Notes: generated from the letters alone by a model not told the origin. A stretch of DNA of 64,000 nucleotides from BCD1 sp942492125 (GCA_942492125.1 CALODM010000031.1:604098-668097); one strand, 5' to 3'. Counted from the stretch's first letter, positions 35,661 to 45,795 are shown. A program made the numbers and translations.

Positions 35661-38000
35661 ATGAAGAATCTAAAATCGATCTTCGGGGTCATTTTAACGG
35701 CAACACTACTTTTTCCCGTTTCCGGTACAGGTCAGTCTTTCGACGCACTTTCGATTGCCACTAATTACCTGCGAGCTAATAAGTCCCAATGGAACCTGAT
35801 GGACACTGATATCAAAGCTCCCCGGGTCAGTGACCGATACCGTTCAAAACATAATGCCATTGAACATATTTATCTTAATCAGACGTACCAGGGCATCCCT
35901 GTTTACAATGCCGTTGCCGGAATTCATATCAACGGTGAAGGCCAGGTAGCCTTTGCCACAAATACTTTTGTTCCCAATCTTGCGGCTAAGATAAATGCGC
36001 ATCAGCCGACCATTTCGGCCAGGGAGGCGATTGACCATGCAGCCAGTCATCTGCAACTCGACTATGATCATGATTTAAGATTAATAGAAAAGCGGCCGCT
36101 GGTTTTTTTATATGAAGGAGGTGGTTTCTCCAACAGTGATATTCCGGTAAAATTAAAATATCACCCTGTTAAGAACACTACTCAGGTAAAACTAATCTGG
36201 CAATTGATGATCGACGATAAACACTCGGCAGATATATGGAACATACACGTCGATGCTCAAACCGGAGAAATTATTGAAAAATACAACCTGACCGTTTATT
36301 GTGATTTTCCTACAGGGCAACCTCTTCCCCTGTCAAAAGAAAATACCTGTCAATCCAATGATAAGGCCTCAACAAAATCGCAATCTGTTAACCTGACAGG
36401 GGAGACTTATAACGTCTTTCCCCTCCCAATAGAAAGCCCTATACACGGAGAACGTACACTATTGGTCAGCCCTGCCGATCCTCTGGCCTCTCCTTTTGGC
36501 TGGCACGATATTGATGGAGATGGCGTTGCAGATTTTGATATTACCCGTGGAAATAATGCGCATGCTTATCTGGATGTGGAAGAAAATGATTCGTCTGTTG
36601 GGGATGAACCTGCCGGTGGAGCTGAGCTCTATTTTGACTTTCCTTTTGACCCAATGCTGCAACCTGAAGAAAACCAGGAAGCAGCCATTACCCAATTGTT
36701 CTATGCCGTCAATTTTGCCCATGACTTTGCTTTTCATTACGGGTTTGATGAAGCGGCCGGAAACTTCCAGACGGAAAATCATTCAGGCGAAGGATATGGC
36801 AATGACCAGGTCAATGCGGAGGGACAGGACGGTAATGATTATAACAATGCCAATTTCTCAACACCGGCTGACGGAGCTCCCGGAAGGATGCAGATATACC
36901 TGTGGAATTCTCCCGGAGGGCAATTACTCAACGTTCTGGAACCTGAGAGCATTTCGGGTCTATACAATACCGGACATGCCATTTATGGCCCCCCGGTAAC
37001 GACAGAGGCCATAACAGGTGAACTTGCCGAAGCTTTTGATGGCAGTGACATCCCTGCCCTGGGCTGTGAAACCATAATCAACCCGGAGGAAATCAACGGG
37101 AAAATAGCGCTGATCGATCGCGGGGATTGTGTCTTTGAAAGAAAAACGCTGAATGCGGAAGCCGCTGGTGCGATTGCAGTCATTATTTGTAATTATCAGC
37201 AGGGAACGACAACGATGGGGGGAAGCTTTGGGAATGAAGAGCCTGCCATCCCAACCATCATGGTTGAACAATCGACTTGCCAGATATTCAGACAAATGAT
37301 CGACGAAGGCATTGCCGTTTCCATCGGTATACAGGATGATGGTTTACCCGGCAAAATCGATGCCTGCTTTGACAATGGGGTGATCGTTCATGAATATGCC
37401 CATGGAATATCCAACCGCCTTACCGGCGGCCCGGCACAGGAAACCTGTTTGTTTAATGACGAACAAATGGGAGAAGGGTGGAGTGATTTTTTTGCGTTGG
37501 TAGCTACCGTTAAACCCGGCGATGTTGGTGTCACTCCAAGGGGCGTAGGCAATTATATCAATAAAAGCGGTATTAACGGCAGTGGTTTGAGGCGGTTGCC
37601 CTATTCCACAGATATGAATATCAATGATCAGACTTATGACGATATCATAGGCACTGAGATTCCCCATTCCGTTGGTGAGGTATGGACGGATATACTTTGG
37701 GATCTGTATTGGGCTATGGTGGATATTTACGGCTTTGATGAAGATCAGATAACCGGTAACGGGGGAAATAATTTGGCCATACAACTGGTTATGGACGGTA
37801 TGAAGCTCCAGGCATGCAACCCGGGTTTTACGGATGGGCGGGATGCCATACTCGCTGCGGATTCCATCTTAAATGGTGGCGCCAATGGATGTCTTATTTG
37901 GGAATTATTTGCCAGGAGGGGAATCGGGTATGATGCTGACCAGGGATCGGTCTACGACAGAAATGATGGCTTTCCCGGGTTTGAAACACTGCCCGAATGA
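35661..38000 (+). CDS. M36 (fungalysin-type) secreted metalloprotease, ended early by an in-frame TGA
   Basis: 779 residues from the ATG at 35661, which starts a signal peptide (MKNLKSIFGVILTATLLFPVSG); the frame is open upstream to 35589. A FTP-type propeptide region (YLNQTYQGIPVYNAVAGIHING) precedes the catalytic part; zinc motif HEYAH is residues 577-581, with the third ligand Glu605 in GEGWSDFF. A PA domain is inserted between (YGPPVTTEAITGELA ... TIMVEQSTCQIF). The frame stops at the TGA at 37998-38000, yet it continues in the same frame for another 395 codons with typical downstream domains. The catalytic part may be active alone, but it would lose its sorting domain. Confidence 0.88.
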   Translation: MKNLKSIFGVILTATLLFPVSGTGQSFDALSIATNYLRANKSQWNLMDTDIKAPRVSDRYRSKHNAIEHIYLNQTYQGIPVYNAVAGIHINGEGQVAFATNTFVPNLAAKINAHQPTISAREAIDHAASHLQLDYDHDLRLIEKRPLVFLYEGGGFSNSDIPVKLKYHPVKNTTQVKLIWQLMIDDKHSADIWNIHVDAQTGEIIEKYNLTVYCDFPTGQPLPLSKENTCQSNDKASTKSQSVNLTGETYNVFPLPIESPIHGERTLLVSPADPLASPFGWHDIDGDGVADFDITRGNNAHAYLDVEENDSSVGDEPAGGAELYFDFPFDPMLQPEENQEAAITQLFYAVNFAHDFAFHYGFDEAAGNFQTENHSGEGYGNDQVNAEGQDGNDYNNANFSTPADGAPGRMQIYLWNSPGGQLLNVLEPESISGLYNTGHAIYGPPVTTEAITGELAEAFDGSDIPALGCETIINPEEINGKIALIDRGDCVFERKTLNAEAAGAIAVIICNYQQGTTTMGGSFGNEEPAIPTIMVEQSTCQIFRQMIDEGIAVSIGIQDDGLPGKIDACFDNGVIVHEYAHGISNRLTGGPAQETCLFNDEQMGEGWSDFFALVATVKPGDVGVTPRGVGNYINKSGINGSGLRRLPYSTDMNINDQTYDDIIGTEIPHSVGEVWTDILWDLYWAMVDIYGFDEDQITGNGGNNLAIQLVMDGMKLQACNPGFTDGRDAILAADSILNGGANGCLIWELFARRGIGYDADQGSVYDRNDGFPGFETLPE

Positions 38001-39188
38001 CTTCAAGAACTCAAACTGGAGAAACAAGTGACCCCTGTAATCGTCTCAGGAGAAAATATCAATGTCACGCTCAAAGTGACCAACCACAAAGAGTATGTCG
38101 CTACCGGAGTTATCGTCAACGACAAAATCCCGGCAGGTACAAGTTATGTCAATGGTTCAGCGACAGGTTATACTCCGTCGCTGGATGGCAATTTAATAAC
38201 CTTTGATATTGGTGATATGCTGCCGGGCGGCTCGATAACCATTAATTATCAATTGACAACACCAACTACGGAATATTCCGAGAGTCAGTTTTTCGATGGC
38301 ATGGAAAACGGCGATAATCTCTGGGATTTCAACAACCTTAGTGGCAATGCCATCTGGGACATCTCTGATGACGATCCGAAAAGTGGCATTTTCTCCTGGT
38401 TTGTACCGGACACAGAAGAAAGAAATGACCAGACCTTATACTTCTTCGATCCTTTTCTTGTACACGGGGAACAACCTGTTTTGCGATTTGCACACAAATA
38501 CAATACGGAACCCGGTACGGATGGCGGTTTCGTTGATATATCCATTGATGGAGGAGATTCCTGGGAAGATGTCTCAGACCTCTTTTTTAGAAAGGAATAC
38601 AGGGGCGAAATTGCCTTTCTCACATTCTCCAAAGCAGATCAAAAAGCTTTTTGGGGGGACAGCAATGGTTATGTAGACAGTTATGTAGATCTGTCTCCCT
38701 TTTCCGGCGAATATATTCTGGTAAGATTCCGTTTCGGATCTGATACGGAAGAAGAGGGTGACATGGAAGAAGGGATTGGTTGGTTTGTCGATGACATTGA
38801 GATCATGGATATGCACAATTATCATACCCAGGCTTGTGTGTCTTCCCAGGAAGGGGATTTCGTATGCGCTTATGCTCCGGGAAAAGGCACGGTAGTTAAT
38901 GCCGGTGACCCTTCATCGGTAATCGATCGAGCGGCTACCTCAAATTTTGAAGTATTTCCCAACCCGGCTGAAGAAGTAATTAGTTGTTCTTTTACCATGG
39001 ACCGGGCTGACCAATTCACCATCAATATTTTTTCTATGGACGGCCGAAAGCTAAAGCAATATGCGGGTTTTTGCCACCCGGGTTATAACCAGTTGCCAAT
39101 GGACGTTTCAACCCTTTCCTCCGGAATTTATTTCTGTGTTGCGCAAATAGGAAATAACTGGTTTAGTAAAAAGATAATTATAGAATAA
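38001..39188 (+). pseudogene. C-terminal part of the M36 protease behind the in-frame TGA
   Basis: The frame of the M36 gene continues past the stop without a shift (LQELKLEKQVTPVIVSGENI) and runs 395 residues. It holds a DUF11-like/Ig domain (VTLKVTNHKEYVATGVIVND), a jelly-roll/MAM-like domain (ILVRFRFGSD ... IGWFVDDIEIMD) and a type A sorting domain (FEVFPNPAEEVISC ... LSSGIYFCVAQIG). An in-frame start for it alone (GTG at 38028) exists but would make a protein with no signal peptide, so it is better read as the end of one ~1175-residue gene broken by a single stop. Confidence 0.8.
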
Positions 39189-39347
39189 TGGAAATTTACC
39201 CAAATTCATCATGGAAAGGGGCTTTAAAGTCCCGGTAAATCAAATAGCAAATAAAATCTTTTCTAATAAAATCCTAAAAGCTTACATTAGCAAAAGGGAG
39301 CAAAGAGCCCGATTTTATATTCACGATCTAAACGAGATGTTTCAGCT

Positions 39348-40481
39348 GTGATAGATAAATACTTAAATAAAAATCCAGCACTTCGAAATGCACTTATGGA
39401 AGCGTTGCCTGGAGCAAAATTCATAATAAGCGACGAGGGAGAATTCCTCTACCGCTTTCCAACCGGTGATCCCCCAGGCTTTCTTGCTGAAATACATGAT
39501 CTTTCCGGAAAAAAATTGTCCAATGTTTTTCCGGCTTATATCTGTCAGGCAATTTCGTCCAATATCAAAAAATCTATTGACTCTAAAAAAATACAAAAAT
39601 TAGAATTCGTCCTGCCTAAAGATGAGATGATTTATTTTTATGAAGCGAAAATTAACCGTTTAACTGACTCAGAAGTTATTGCAGTATTTAATGATGTTAC
39701 CCATTTTAAAAAAGCGGAGGATGAACTCAAACGCAAGATGAATGAGCTTGATGAAAAAAACCGGCAACTCCAGAAATATATCGACTCCAATCTTCAACTT
39801 GAAAATTTCGCCTATATCGCCTCTCATGATTTGCGGGAACCCCTTAGAACGATCAGGAATTTTGCAGGACTACTTAAAAGCAGGTATAGTGATCAGCTCG
39901 ATGAAATTGCCATTAACCATATAAATCTCATCGTAAATGGTGCGACCCAAATGAATGACCTGGTCGAAGATTTACTGACCTATTCACGGGTAAACACTGA
40001 GAATCACAGTATCGAACCTATCAATACTGTATTATTATTAAAAGAAGTCCTCAACGGGCTTGAAAGTTACATCAAAGAAACCGGCGCTGAAGTTACTATC
40101 CATGAATTGCCTCCCTTGTTTCATGCCAATCCAACCAAGATGAAACAACTATTTTTGAATCTCATCACCAATGCTATCAAATTCAGAAAACCGGATACTC
40201 CTTCGAAAGTGGACCTCTCTATGAAAGATTATGGCGACTACTGGAAGATAAGCATTCAGGACAACGGCATTGGTATCCGAAAAGAATTCCAGAAACAAAT
40301 ATTCATGTTGTTCAAAAAACTACATAGCAGTAAAGACCATCCGGGTACCGGACTGGGGCTGGCCATTTGTCAAAAAATTATCGAACAACATGAAGGAAAT
40401 ATCTGGGTGGAATCAAGCCTGGGAGAAGGAGCTACTTTTTCCTGCACCATCAATAAAAACCTGCAAAACCAGGTCGGCTAA
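39348..40481 (+). CDS. Sensor histidine kinase with PAS-like N-terminus
   Basis: 377 residues, starting at the GTG at 39348. Residues ~15-125 form a PAS-like sensor (ALPGAKFIISDEGEFLYRF ... EVIAVFNDVTHFKKAE). A coiled-coil linker follows, then HisKA with His160 in ASHDLREPLRTIRNFAGLL and an HATPase domain (NLITNAIKF, DNGIGI, GTGLGLAICQKII, GEGATFSC). No membrane segment, so it senses a cytoplasmic signal. No response regulator lies beside it, so it is an orphan kinase whose partner is elsewhere. Confidence 0.92.
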   Translation: MIDKYLNKNPALRNALMEALPGAKFIISDEGEFLYRFPTGDPPGFLAEIHDLSGKKLSNVFPAYICQAISSNIKKSIDSKKIQKLEFVLPKDEMIYFYEAKINRLTDSEVIAVFNDVTHFKKAEDELKRKMNELDEKNRQLQKYIDSNLQLENFAYIASHDLREPLRTIRNFAGLLKSRYSDQLDEIAINHINLIVNGATQMNDLVEDLLTYSRVNTENHSIEPINTVLLLKEVLNGLESYIKETGAEVTIHELPPLFHANPTKMKQLFLNLITNAIKFRKPDTPSKVDLSMKDYGDYWKISIQDNGIGIRKEFQKQIFMLFKKLHSSKDHPGTGLGLAICQKIIEQHEGNIWVESSLGEGATFSCTINKNLQNQVG

Positions 40482-40554
40482 AAAACAGCAGGGAAGTCAA
40501 ATGCGCTGATCTGACTTCCCTGAATATCAATTTTTCAAGAATTCCTTCTAAAGC

Positions 40555-41166
40555 TTATCCGGCTTCTGCAACTACTTCCTTTACTTCAGGAATCATCCGT
40601 TGTAACATCCCCTCGATACCGGCTTTCAGCGTCATGGTTGACGAAGGACATCCACTGCATGAACCCTGCATCAAAACGGTCACTCTTCCCTGGTCGTAAG
40701 ATTTGAAAGCGATATTTCCGCCATCCATTTCAACAGCAGGTTTTACGTAGGTTTCGATGAGATCCTTGATTTTGGTAACAATCTCAGCATCTCTGCCAGC
40801 GTATTTGTCACCTTCTCTTTCAGCAGCCATTTTAGCTTGTGCTTCAGCCCATCCTTCTTTGATGATCTTCTGGTCACCATTGAGGAAATTTTTGATAAAT
40901 TCCTTGGCAACAACCATTATATCTTCCCAGGAATAATTCATCTCCTTGGTAATCGTGACATAATTATTGCTGATATATACCCCTTTGACATAAGGCTGAT
41001 CGAACAAAGCTTTGGCCAAAGGCGACCATTCTTCAGCCAATTCAGCTGTGACAAAATCTGCCGTTCCTTTATACAACATACGATTGGTTACGAACTTGAG
41101 CGTCTCCGGATTTGGTGTCTGCTCGGAGTATAACATCAATGGGCGATTCTCTACTTTATTTTCCAT
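40555..41166 (-). CDS. Nfu-type iron-sulfur scaffold/carrier protein
   Basis: 203 residues. An N-terminal Nfu domain (YSEQTPNPETLKFVTNRML ... WSPLAKALFDQPYVKGVYI) is followed by a NifU C-terminal domain (IKDLIETYVKPAVEMDGGNIAFKSY) with the cluster motif CSGCPSS. It carries [Fe-S] clusters to apo-proteins. Preceded on this strand by a -7 box. The rest of an isc/suf cluster is not in the window. Confidence 0.93.
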   Translation of the reverse strand: MENKVENRPLMLYSEQTPNPETLKFVTNRMLYKGTADFVTAELAEEWSPLAKALFDQPYVKGVYISNNYVTITKEMNYSWEDIMVVAKEFIKNFLNGDQKIIKEGWAEAQAKMAAEREGDKYAGRDAEIVTKIKDLIETYVKPAVEMDGGNIAFKSYDQGRVTVLMQGSCSGCPSSTMTLKAGIEGMLQRMIPEVKEVVAEAG

Positions 41167-41192
41167 TTTCTTTCTTATTTAGAATGAGTCTA

Positions 41193-41200
41193 CAAAGATA
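41193..41200 (-). promoter_or_regulatory. Candidate -7 box for nfu
   Basis: Minus-strand TATCTTTG, exact TAnnTTTG, 26 bases upstream of the ATG. Confidence 0.5.
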
Positions 41201-41393
41201 ACGTTATTTTGATTTGGAAGTTTAAAAAGAGGAGAAAAAGTGTAATCTGATAACGAAGTGTGACCTAAGGGAAGAAGGTAGCAAGGTTGTATCACATAGG
41301 CGTAGTCCCGCAAAAGTTCTACCTTTTTATTTCCGGGACCATCCATGAAAAACTAAAAACTGCAGACTAAAGACCGGAGAATATCCTGTGAGC

Positions 41394-41786
41394 TCAATTA
41401 ATTATCTCCAATACCAAATGTTCTTCATCCACGGATATCAATTTAAAAGTTAATTCCTGGATGCCGCCCCAGTATTCGGATGTTACATAGATAAATCCGT
41501 CCTCGCCTTCCATCCAGGTACCTTGATAATCACCATAAGTTATCGGAGGAGTCCCGCACCAGCCTACATTTTTCCTTTCCAGTAATGCTCCATCTTCCAA
41601 AAATGCGATACCATAACCATTAATAAATCCATCACCGCGGTCATAGGTAACTATTGAATTTTCACCATATACCGGAGTTATCCAATAGCCTATCAAACCC
41701 TCATCATAAACGGTAATCCTGTTTTTTTCGCAACCAAGGGCGGCTAGAAATAATATGGTAAAAAACAAATATCTTTTCATTTTCAA
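41394..41786 (-). CDS. Small lipoprotein of unknown function
   Basis: 130 residues with a lipoprotein signal (MKMKRYLFFTILFLAALGC, lipid Cys19). The mature part is a single small domain rich in Gly, Trp and Tyr (LIGYWITPVYGENSIVTYD ... YQGTWMEGEDGFIYVTSEYWGG), a beta-barrel/lipocalin-like pattern. No family was recognised. It lies 17 bases after the serpin gene on the same strand and is probably cotranscribed with it. Confidence 0.7.
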   Translation of the reverse strand: MKMKRYLFFTILFLAALGCEKNRITVYDEGLIGYWITPVYGENSIVTYDRGDGFINGYGIAFLEDGALLERKNVGWCGTPPITYGDYQGTWMEGEDGFIYVTSEYWGGIQELTFKLISVDEEHLVLEIIN

Positions 41787-41803
41787 AGCTTTATATTTTT
41801 TGA

Positions 41804-43036
41804 TTAAGAAGGATCATGTATCTGACCCATGAACAAAATACTATTCGTCACATTATCCCGGATAAATAAAAGGAATGGTTTGTTCAGAATCATATAAGGG
41901 ACAGAAGGCACAGAAGTTGTTTCAACACCAATAACCGTCACCGCTGCGGCTTCCGTACCCTGCTCATTGATCTCCAGAAATGATTTGTGCAATACTTTGC
42001 TCACAAAAAGTCCTCCCGGGCCAATCTTGGATAAATCGGCTTTTCCGGTAAACACATCTTCCATCCCCATGGCAAACAAAATGTCCTTGAGTTCCTTTTT
42101 ATATTCGAGCTTGAATTTCGGCATTTGGTAATTCACTTCCTGGTTGACAAAAGACCCCATCCATGTTTCCCAGTTATTCTCATTGAGTTCCGGCACGATC
42201 CCATCGATACCTACTTCGTTTTTGGGCAAAAGCAGCGTCATGGAAAACTTTCCGTCACCGTAAGGCAGATCAACAGCCTGGAAAAGCTCATTTTCAAAAT
42301 AAGGCAACTCCGTGGCACCTTCCCAGCCCATCATATCAATGGGGACAGGGCTGCCATCGTTTTTAAAAAAACTGGTTTCATAAGTAATGTCTTCATCAAA
42401 GGTGTATTGCCAATCCCCTTTGAAGTAAATGGCATTGATCAGGTACATGATAGCCGCCTGGGGAATTTGGTCGAGCACGGTAGGTATTTTACCATTGGTA
42501 TTATCACTCACCCAGGTATTGATCAGGTCAACCGTGAGCGGATCCCGAAAATCTGCTTCAACCACTTCACTGTTAAAGTAGGTTGCATTGACGTCTAAAA
42601 ATTCCGGGTATACCGGAAAGTCTTCATGGTACCAAATCGAATTAGCAAGGTCAAGCTGGACGGAAGGATCAAGGGTCGGAAGCATCGTCAATAAATATTT
42701 ATATGCCTGGTTGACGGACTCAATATCGAGGTTTGATGTTTGAAGGACTTCCTGCATCTGGGTTTTGGTCATGCCCTCCGCACCGTTTTGGGTCATCGTC
42801 AATGCGGTGCTTATACTCAGAGGGGAAATAAATATATTATCAAAGGGTTTTTCCTCATGCAGTGATCTGAAAATATTAAACCCAAAAATATTATTAGCAT
42901 CTACCAGTACACAGCCATCACTGTTCTCACAATCAAAAGTAACTTCATCCGGATTGTTATCCGGTACAATAGTTTCAGGGGTACATCGGGCAAAAAACAA
43001 AAGCCCGGCCAAAAAAAGGAACAAATAATTTTTCAT
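41804..43036 (-). CDS. Bacterial serpin, likely inhibitory and membrane-anchored
   Basis: 410 residues. The N-terminus (MKNYLFLFLAGLLFFARC) looks like a lipoprotein or secretion signal, with Cys18 a possible lipid site (the -1 Arg is unusual). The serpin core follows: FNIFRSLHEEKPFDNIFISPLSISTALTMTQNGAEG, NAIYFKGDWQYTF, LPYGDGKFSMTLLLPK, and the C-terminal NKPFLLFIRDNVTNSILFMGQI. The reactive-loop hinge E-Q-G-T-E-A-A-A (358-365) has small residues at P12-P10, the mark of inhibitors. Counting 17 from Glu358 puts P1 at Thr374 and P1' at Ser375, suggesting elastase-like targets. It may guard the cell against its own or host proteases. Confidence 0.93.
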   Translation of the reverse strand: MKNYLFLFLAGLLFFARCTPETIVPDNNPDEVTFDCENSDGCVLVDANNIFGFNIFRSLHEEKPFDNIFISPLSISTALTMTQNGAEGMTKTQMQEVLQTSNLDIESVNQAYKYLLTMLPTLDPSVQLDLANSIWYHEDFPVYPEFLDVNATYFNSEVVEADFRDPLTVDLINTWVSDNTNGKIPTVLDQIPQAAIMYLINAIYFKGDWQYTFDEDITYETSFFKNDGSPVPIDMMGWEGATELPYFENELFQAVDLPYGDGKFSMTLLLPKNEVGIDGIVPELNENNWETWMGSFVNQEVNYQMPKFKLEYKKELKDILFAMGMEDVFTGKADLSKIGPGGLFVSKVLHKSFLEINEQGTEAAAVTVIGVETTSVPSVPYMILNKPFLLFIRDNVTNSILFMGQIHDPS

Positions 43037-43307
43037 GACTTCTTTTTTTTACAACTATTTCAAATACGGAATTTTTTTCACCTCTATGACGTTAGACAGC
43101 TAATACAAGGGCAAAGGTTGGAACAATTTGTTATTCAAAACAATTTAAGGGAATTATCAAAAAACAGCAATGACATTTGGCACACCTGAAAATTGTGTAA
43201 TGCCCTGGAAGAACAGGTTTTGCCGACTTGAAGCCTAAATATTTTAACTGGCAGGAACCGGCCTCTTTTTTGTCTTCAAAAAAGCGACACCTTTTGACTC
43301 AAATACC
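43037..43307. other. Intergenic gap before pheT
   Basis: About 270 bases (314 to the pheT start) between divergent genes. No supported ORF; only the -7 box near pheT was found. Confidence 0.4.
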
Positions 43308-43315
43308 TATCTTTG
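43308..43315 (+). promoter_or_regulatory. Candidate -7 box for pheT
   Basis: TATCTTTG, exact TAnnTTTG, 35 bases upstream of the ATG. Confidence 0.5.
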
Positions 43316-43350
43316 CCCGCTTAACAGCAAAGTAAAAGCAACAGCAGACA

Positions 43351-45795
43351 ATGAATATTTCTTTAAACTGGCTCAAAGATTATATAGACATTAACCTGGA
43401 TCCCAATAAAGTAGGAGAGATCCTGACGGACATTGGACTCGAAGTAGAAGGAGAAGAGGAGGTGGAATCCGTTAAGGGAGGACTCGAAGGGATCGTTATC
43501 GGACATGTTAAGGAATGTGGTAAACACCCCAATGCAGATAAATTATCCGTCACGAAAGTGGATATTGGCGGCCCGGAAGAGCTCGATATCGTTTGCGGAG
43601 CTCCCAATGTTGCCGCCGGACAAAAAGTATTGGTAGCCACCATTGGTACTACGTTGTATTCTCCGGAAGGAGAAGCCTGGCAAATCAAAAAAGGAAAAAT
43701 TCGTGGTGAAGTTTCCGAAGGTATGATCTGTTCAGAAGATGAACTCGGTCTCGGTACCAGCCATGATGGTATTATGGTATTACCTGAAGATGCACCCGTT
43801 GGCGGATTGGCCAAAGATTATTTCAATATCGAAACAGACTATGTTTACGAGATCGGCCTTACGCCCAACCGTTCCGATGCGACCAACCATATTGGTACTG
43901 CCCGGGACCTGGCTGCTGCCATGAAAGTCAATTACGACTACAACGGTTCCCTTAGAATGCCACAGGTAGACGACTTTAAAGTGGACAGCAACGACATGTC
44001 TGTCGAAGTTGTGGTAGAAAACACCGAAGCCTGTCCCCGCTTTTCAGGCGTTGCCATCAAAAATATCCAGATCAAGCCTTCCCCGGACTGGCTCAAAAAA
44101 CGCATTGAAGCGGTCGGCGTAAAAAGTATCAACAATATCGTCGATATCACCAACTTCGTCTTACACGAATTGGGCCAACCCCTGCATGCTTATGATTTTA
44201 ATGCGATTGCAGGGAGAAAGATAATCGTCAAAACATTGCCGGAAGGCACCATCTTCAAAAGCCTTGATGAGGTAGATCGCAAGTTGCGCAGTGAAGACCT
44301 CATGATCTGTGACGGCGATGGTAAAGGGATGTGTATCGGGGGTGTTTTCGGTGGTATTGACTCCGGTGTGAAAGACGACACTACTTCCATTTTTCTGGAA
44401 GCAGCACATTTCAATGCCGGATATATTCGGAGATCGAGTATGAGTCATAACCTGCGTACCGACGCTGCTAAGGTTTTTGAAAAAGGCAGTGACCCGAACA
44501 TTACGGTTTTTGCGTTGAAGCGTGCCGCAGTACTCATCAGGGAACTCGCCAACGGAGAGATTGCTTCAGAAGTCATTGACATCTATCCGAATGCTATTGA
44601 GCCGGTAAAGATCCAATCCTCTTATGCCAATATCAACCGCATGATCGGTGTGGATATCTCCCCGGAAAAGATAGCTTTTATCCTGGAGGCCATGGATATG
44701 AAAATATTAGAAAAGGATGATAACGGATTTACGGTGGCTGTGCCCACCAACAAAGCGGACGTAACCCGTGAAGCGGATCTGATCGAAGAGATTCTCAGGA
44801 TTTACGGCTTTAACAACGTGCCTATTTCCGGACACATCTCCACCGCAGTTATTACCGGATCATTCCCTGATGCTAACGACGTACGTAATAAAATAGCTGA
44901 CTTTCTGGCTGCCAACAGCTTTAATGAAATGATGGCCGTTTCTTTATCTGAATCGCGTTATTACAAAGAGATCATGACCGACTATCCTGAAGATCAGTTG
45001 GTATATATTAACAATACCTCCAATGTACACCTCGATATTATGAGGCCCCACATGGTCTTCAGTGGATTGGAAGCGGTGGTCAGGAATCAGAATCGTCAAA
45101 ATTCGGATCTGCGTTTATTTGAGTTTGGAAAAACTTATATCAAATCAGAGGATACCTATAAGGAAAATGAGCAACTCACCTTGTTCATGACCGGAAAACA
45201 CAGCCCGGAAAGCTGGCACAATGACGGCAAGGCCATGACCACGTATTTTACCCTCAAGGCCTATGTTGAAAATATCCTTACACGACTGGGAGTGACTTCT
45301 TACCAGGTTTCGGCTATTGCGGACAATGTGTTCGCCTATGGTCTGAATTATCACCGTGGACCAGTTCCTGTGGTGACATTTGGTAAATTGGCAGGTTCCA
45401 TGGTTAAACAAATGGATATTAAAGGGGAAGTCTTCTACGCCGAATTCAACTGGGCTCCGATTTTCAAAGCCTACAGGAAACATAACATCATAGTTGAATC
45501 TTTAAATAAATATCCTTCCGTAAGAAGAGATTTGGCGCTTGTTGTTGAAAAATCGGTAAAATTTAGTGATATTGCAGCTATTGCGGTAAAGACCGGAAAA
45601 AAATTGTTACGAAACATCAATTTATTTGATGTTTACGAAAGTGAAAAACAATTAGGAGCCAATAAAAAATCCTATGCCGTTAGTTTTGTCTTCGAAAATC
45701 CGGAAAGAACACTCAAGGATAAAGAGATCGACAAAATAATGTCACAGCTCATTTCCGGCTACGAAAGCCAGTTGGGTGCTGTGATCAGGAAATAG
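43351..45795 (+). CDS. pheT: Phenylalanyl-tRNA synthetase beta subunit
   Basis: 814 residues, the usual length. Domains in order: the N-terminal segment MNISLNWLKDYIDINLDPNKV, a tRNA-binding OB domain (GIVIGHVKECGKHPNADKLSV), the B3/B4 editing core (IEAVGVKSINNIVDITNFV ... LGQPLHAYDF), B5 (RMIGVDISPEKIAFILEAM), the catalytic-like core (IYGFNNVP ... LFEFGKTY) and the FDX-ACB anticodon-binding end (NKYPSVRRDLALVVEK). It pairs with PheS, which is not in this window. It starts a pheT / coiled-coil / zapA / rny group that is common in Bacteroidota. Confidence 0.97.
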   Translation: MNISLNWLKDYIDINLDPNKVGEILTDIGLEVEGEEEVESVKGGLEGIVIGHVKECGKHPNADKLSVTKVDIGGPEELDIVCGAPNVAAGQKVLVATIGTTLYSPEGEAWQIKKGKIRGEVSEGMICSEDELGLGTSHDGIMVLPEDAPVGGLAKDYFNIETDYVYEIGLTPNRSDATNHIGTARDLAAAMKVNYDYNGSLRMPQVDDFKVDSNDMSVEVVVENTEACPRFSGVAIKNIQIKPSPDWLKKRIEAVGVKSINNIVDITNFVLHELGQPLHAYDFNAIAGRKIIVKTLPEGTIFKSLDEVDRKLRSEDLMICDGDGKGMCIGGVFGGIDSGVKDDTTSIFLEAAHFNAGYIRRSSMSHNLRTDAAKVFEKGSDPNITVFALKRAAVLIRELANGEIASEVIDIYPNAIEPVKIQSSYANINRMIGVDISPEKIAFILEAMDMKILEKDDNGFTVAVPTNKADVTREADLIEEILRIYGFNNVPISGHISTAVITGSFPDANDVRNKIADFLAANSFNEMMAVSLSESRYYKEIMTDYPEDQLVYINNTSNVHLDIMRPHMVFSGLEAVVRNQNRQNSDLRLFEFGKTYIKSEDTYKENEQLTLFMTGKHSPESWHNDGKAMTTYFTLKAYVENILTRLGVTSYQVSAIADNVFAYGLNYHRGPVPVVTFGKLAGSMVKQMDIKGEVFYAEFNWAPIFKAYRKHNIIVESLNKYPSVRRDLALVVEKSVKFSDIAAIAVKTGKKLLRNINLFDVYESEKQLGANKKSYAVSFVFENPERTLKDKEIDKIMSQLISGYESQLGAVIRK

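Noticed and set aside
37998..38000. TGA read as selenocysteine
   Set aside because: No SECIS-like hairpin directly downstream was evident, and no selenocysteine genes are in view; error or nonsense mutation is simpler.
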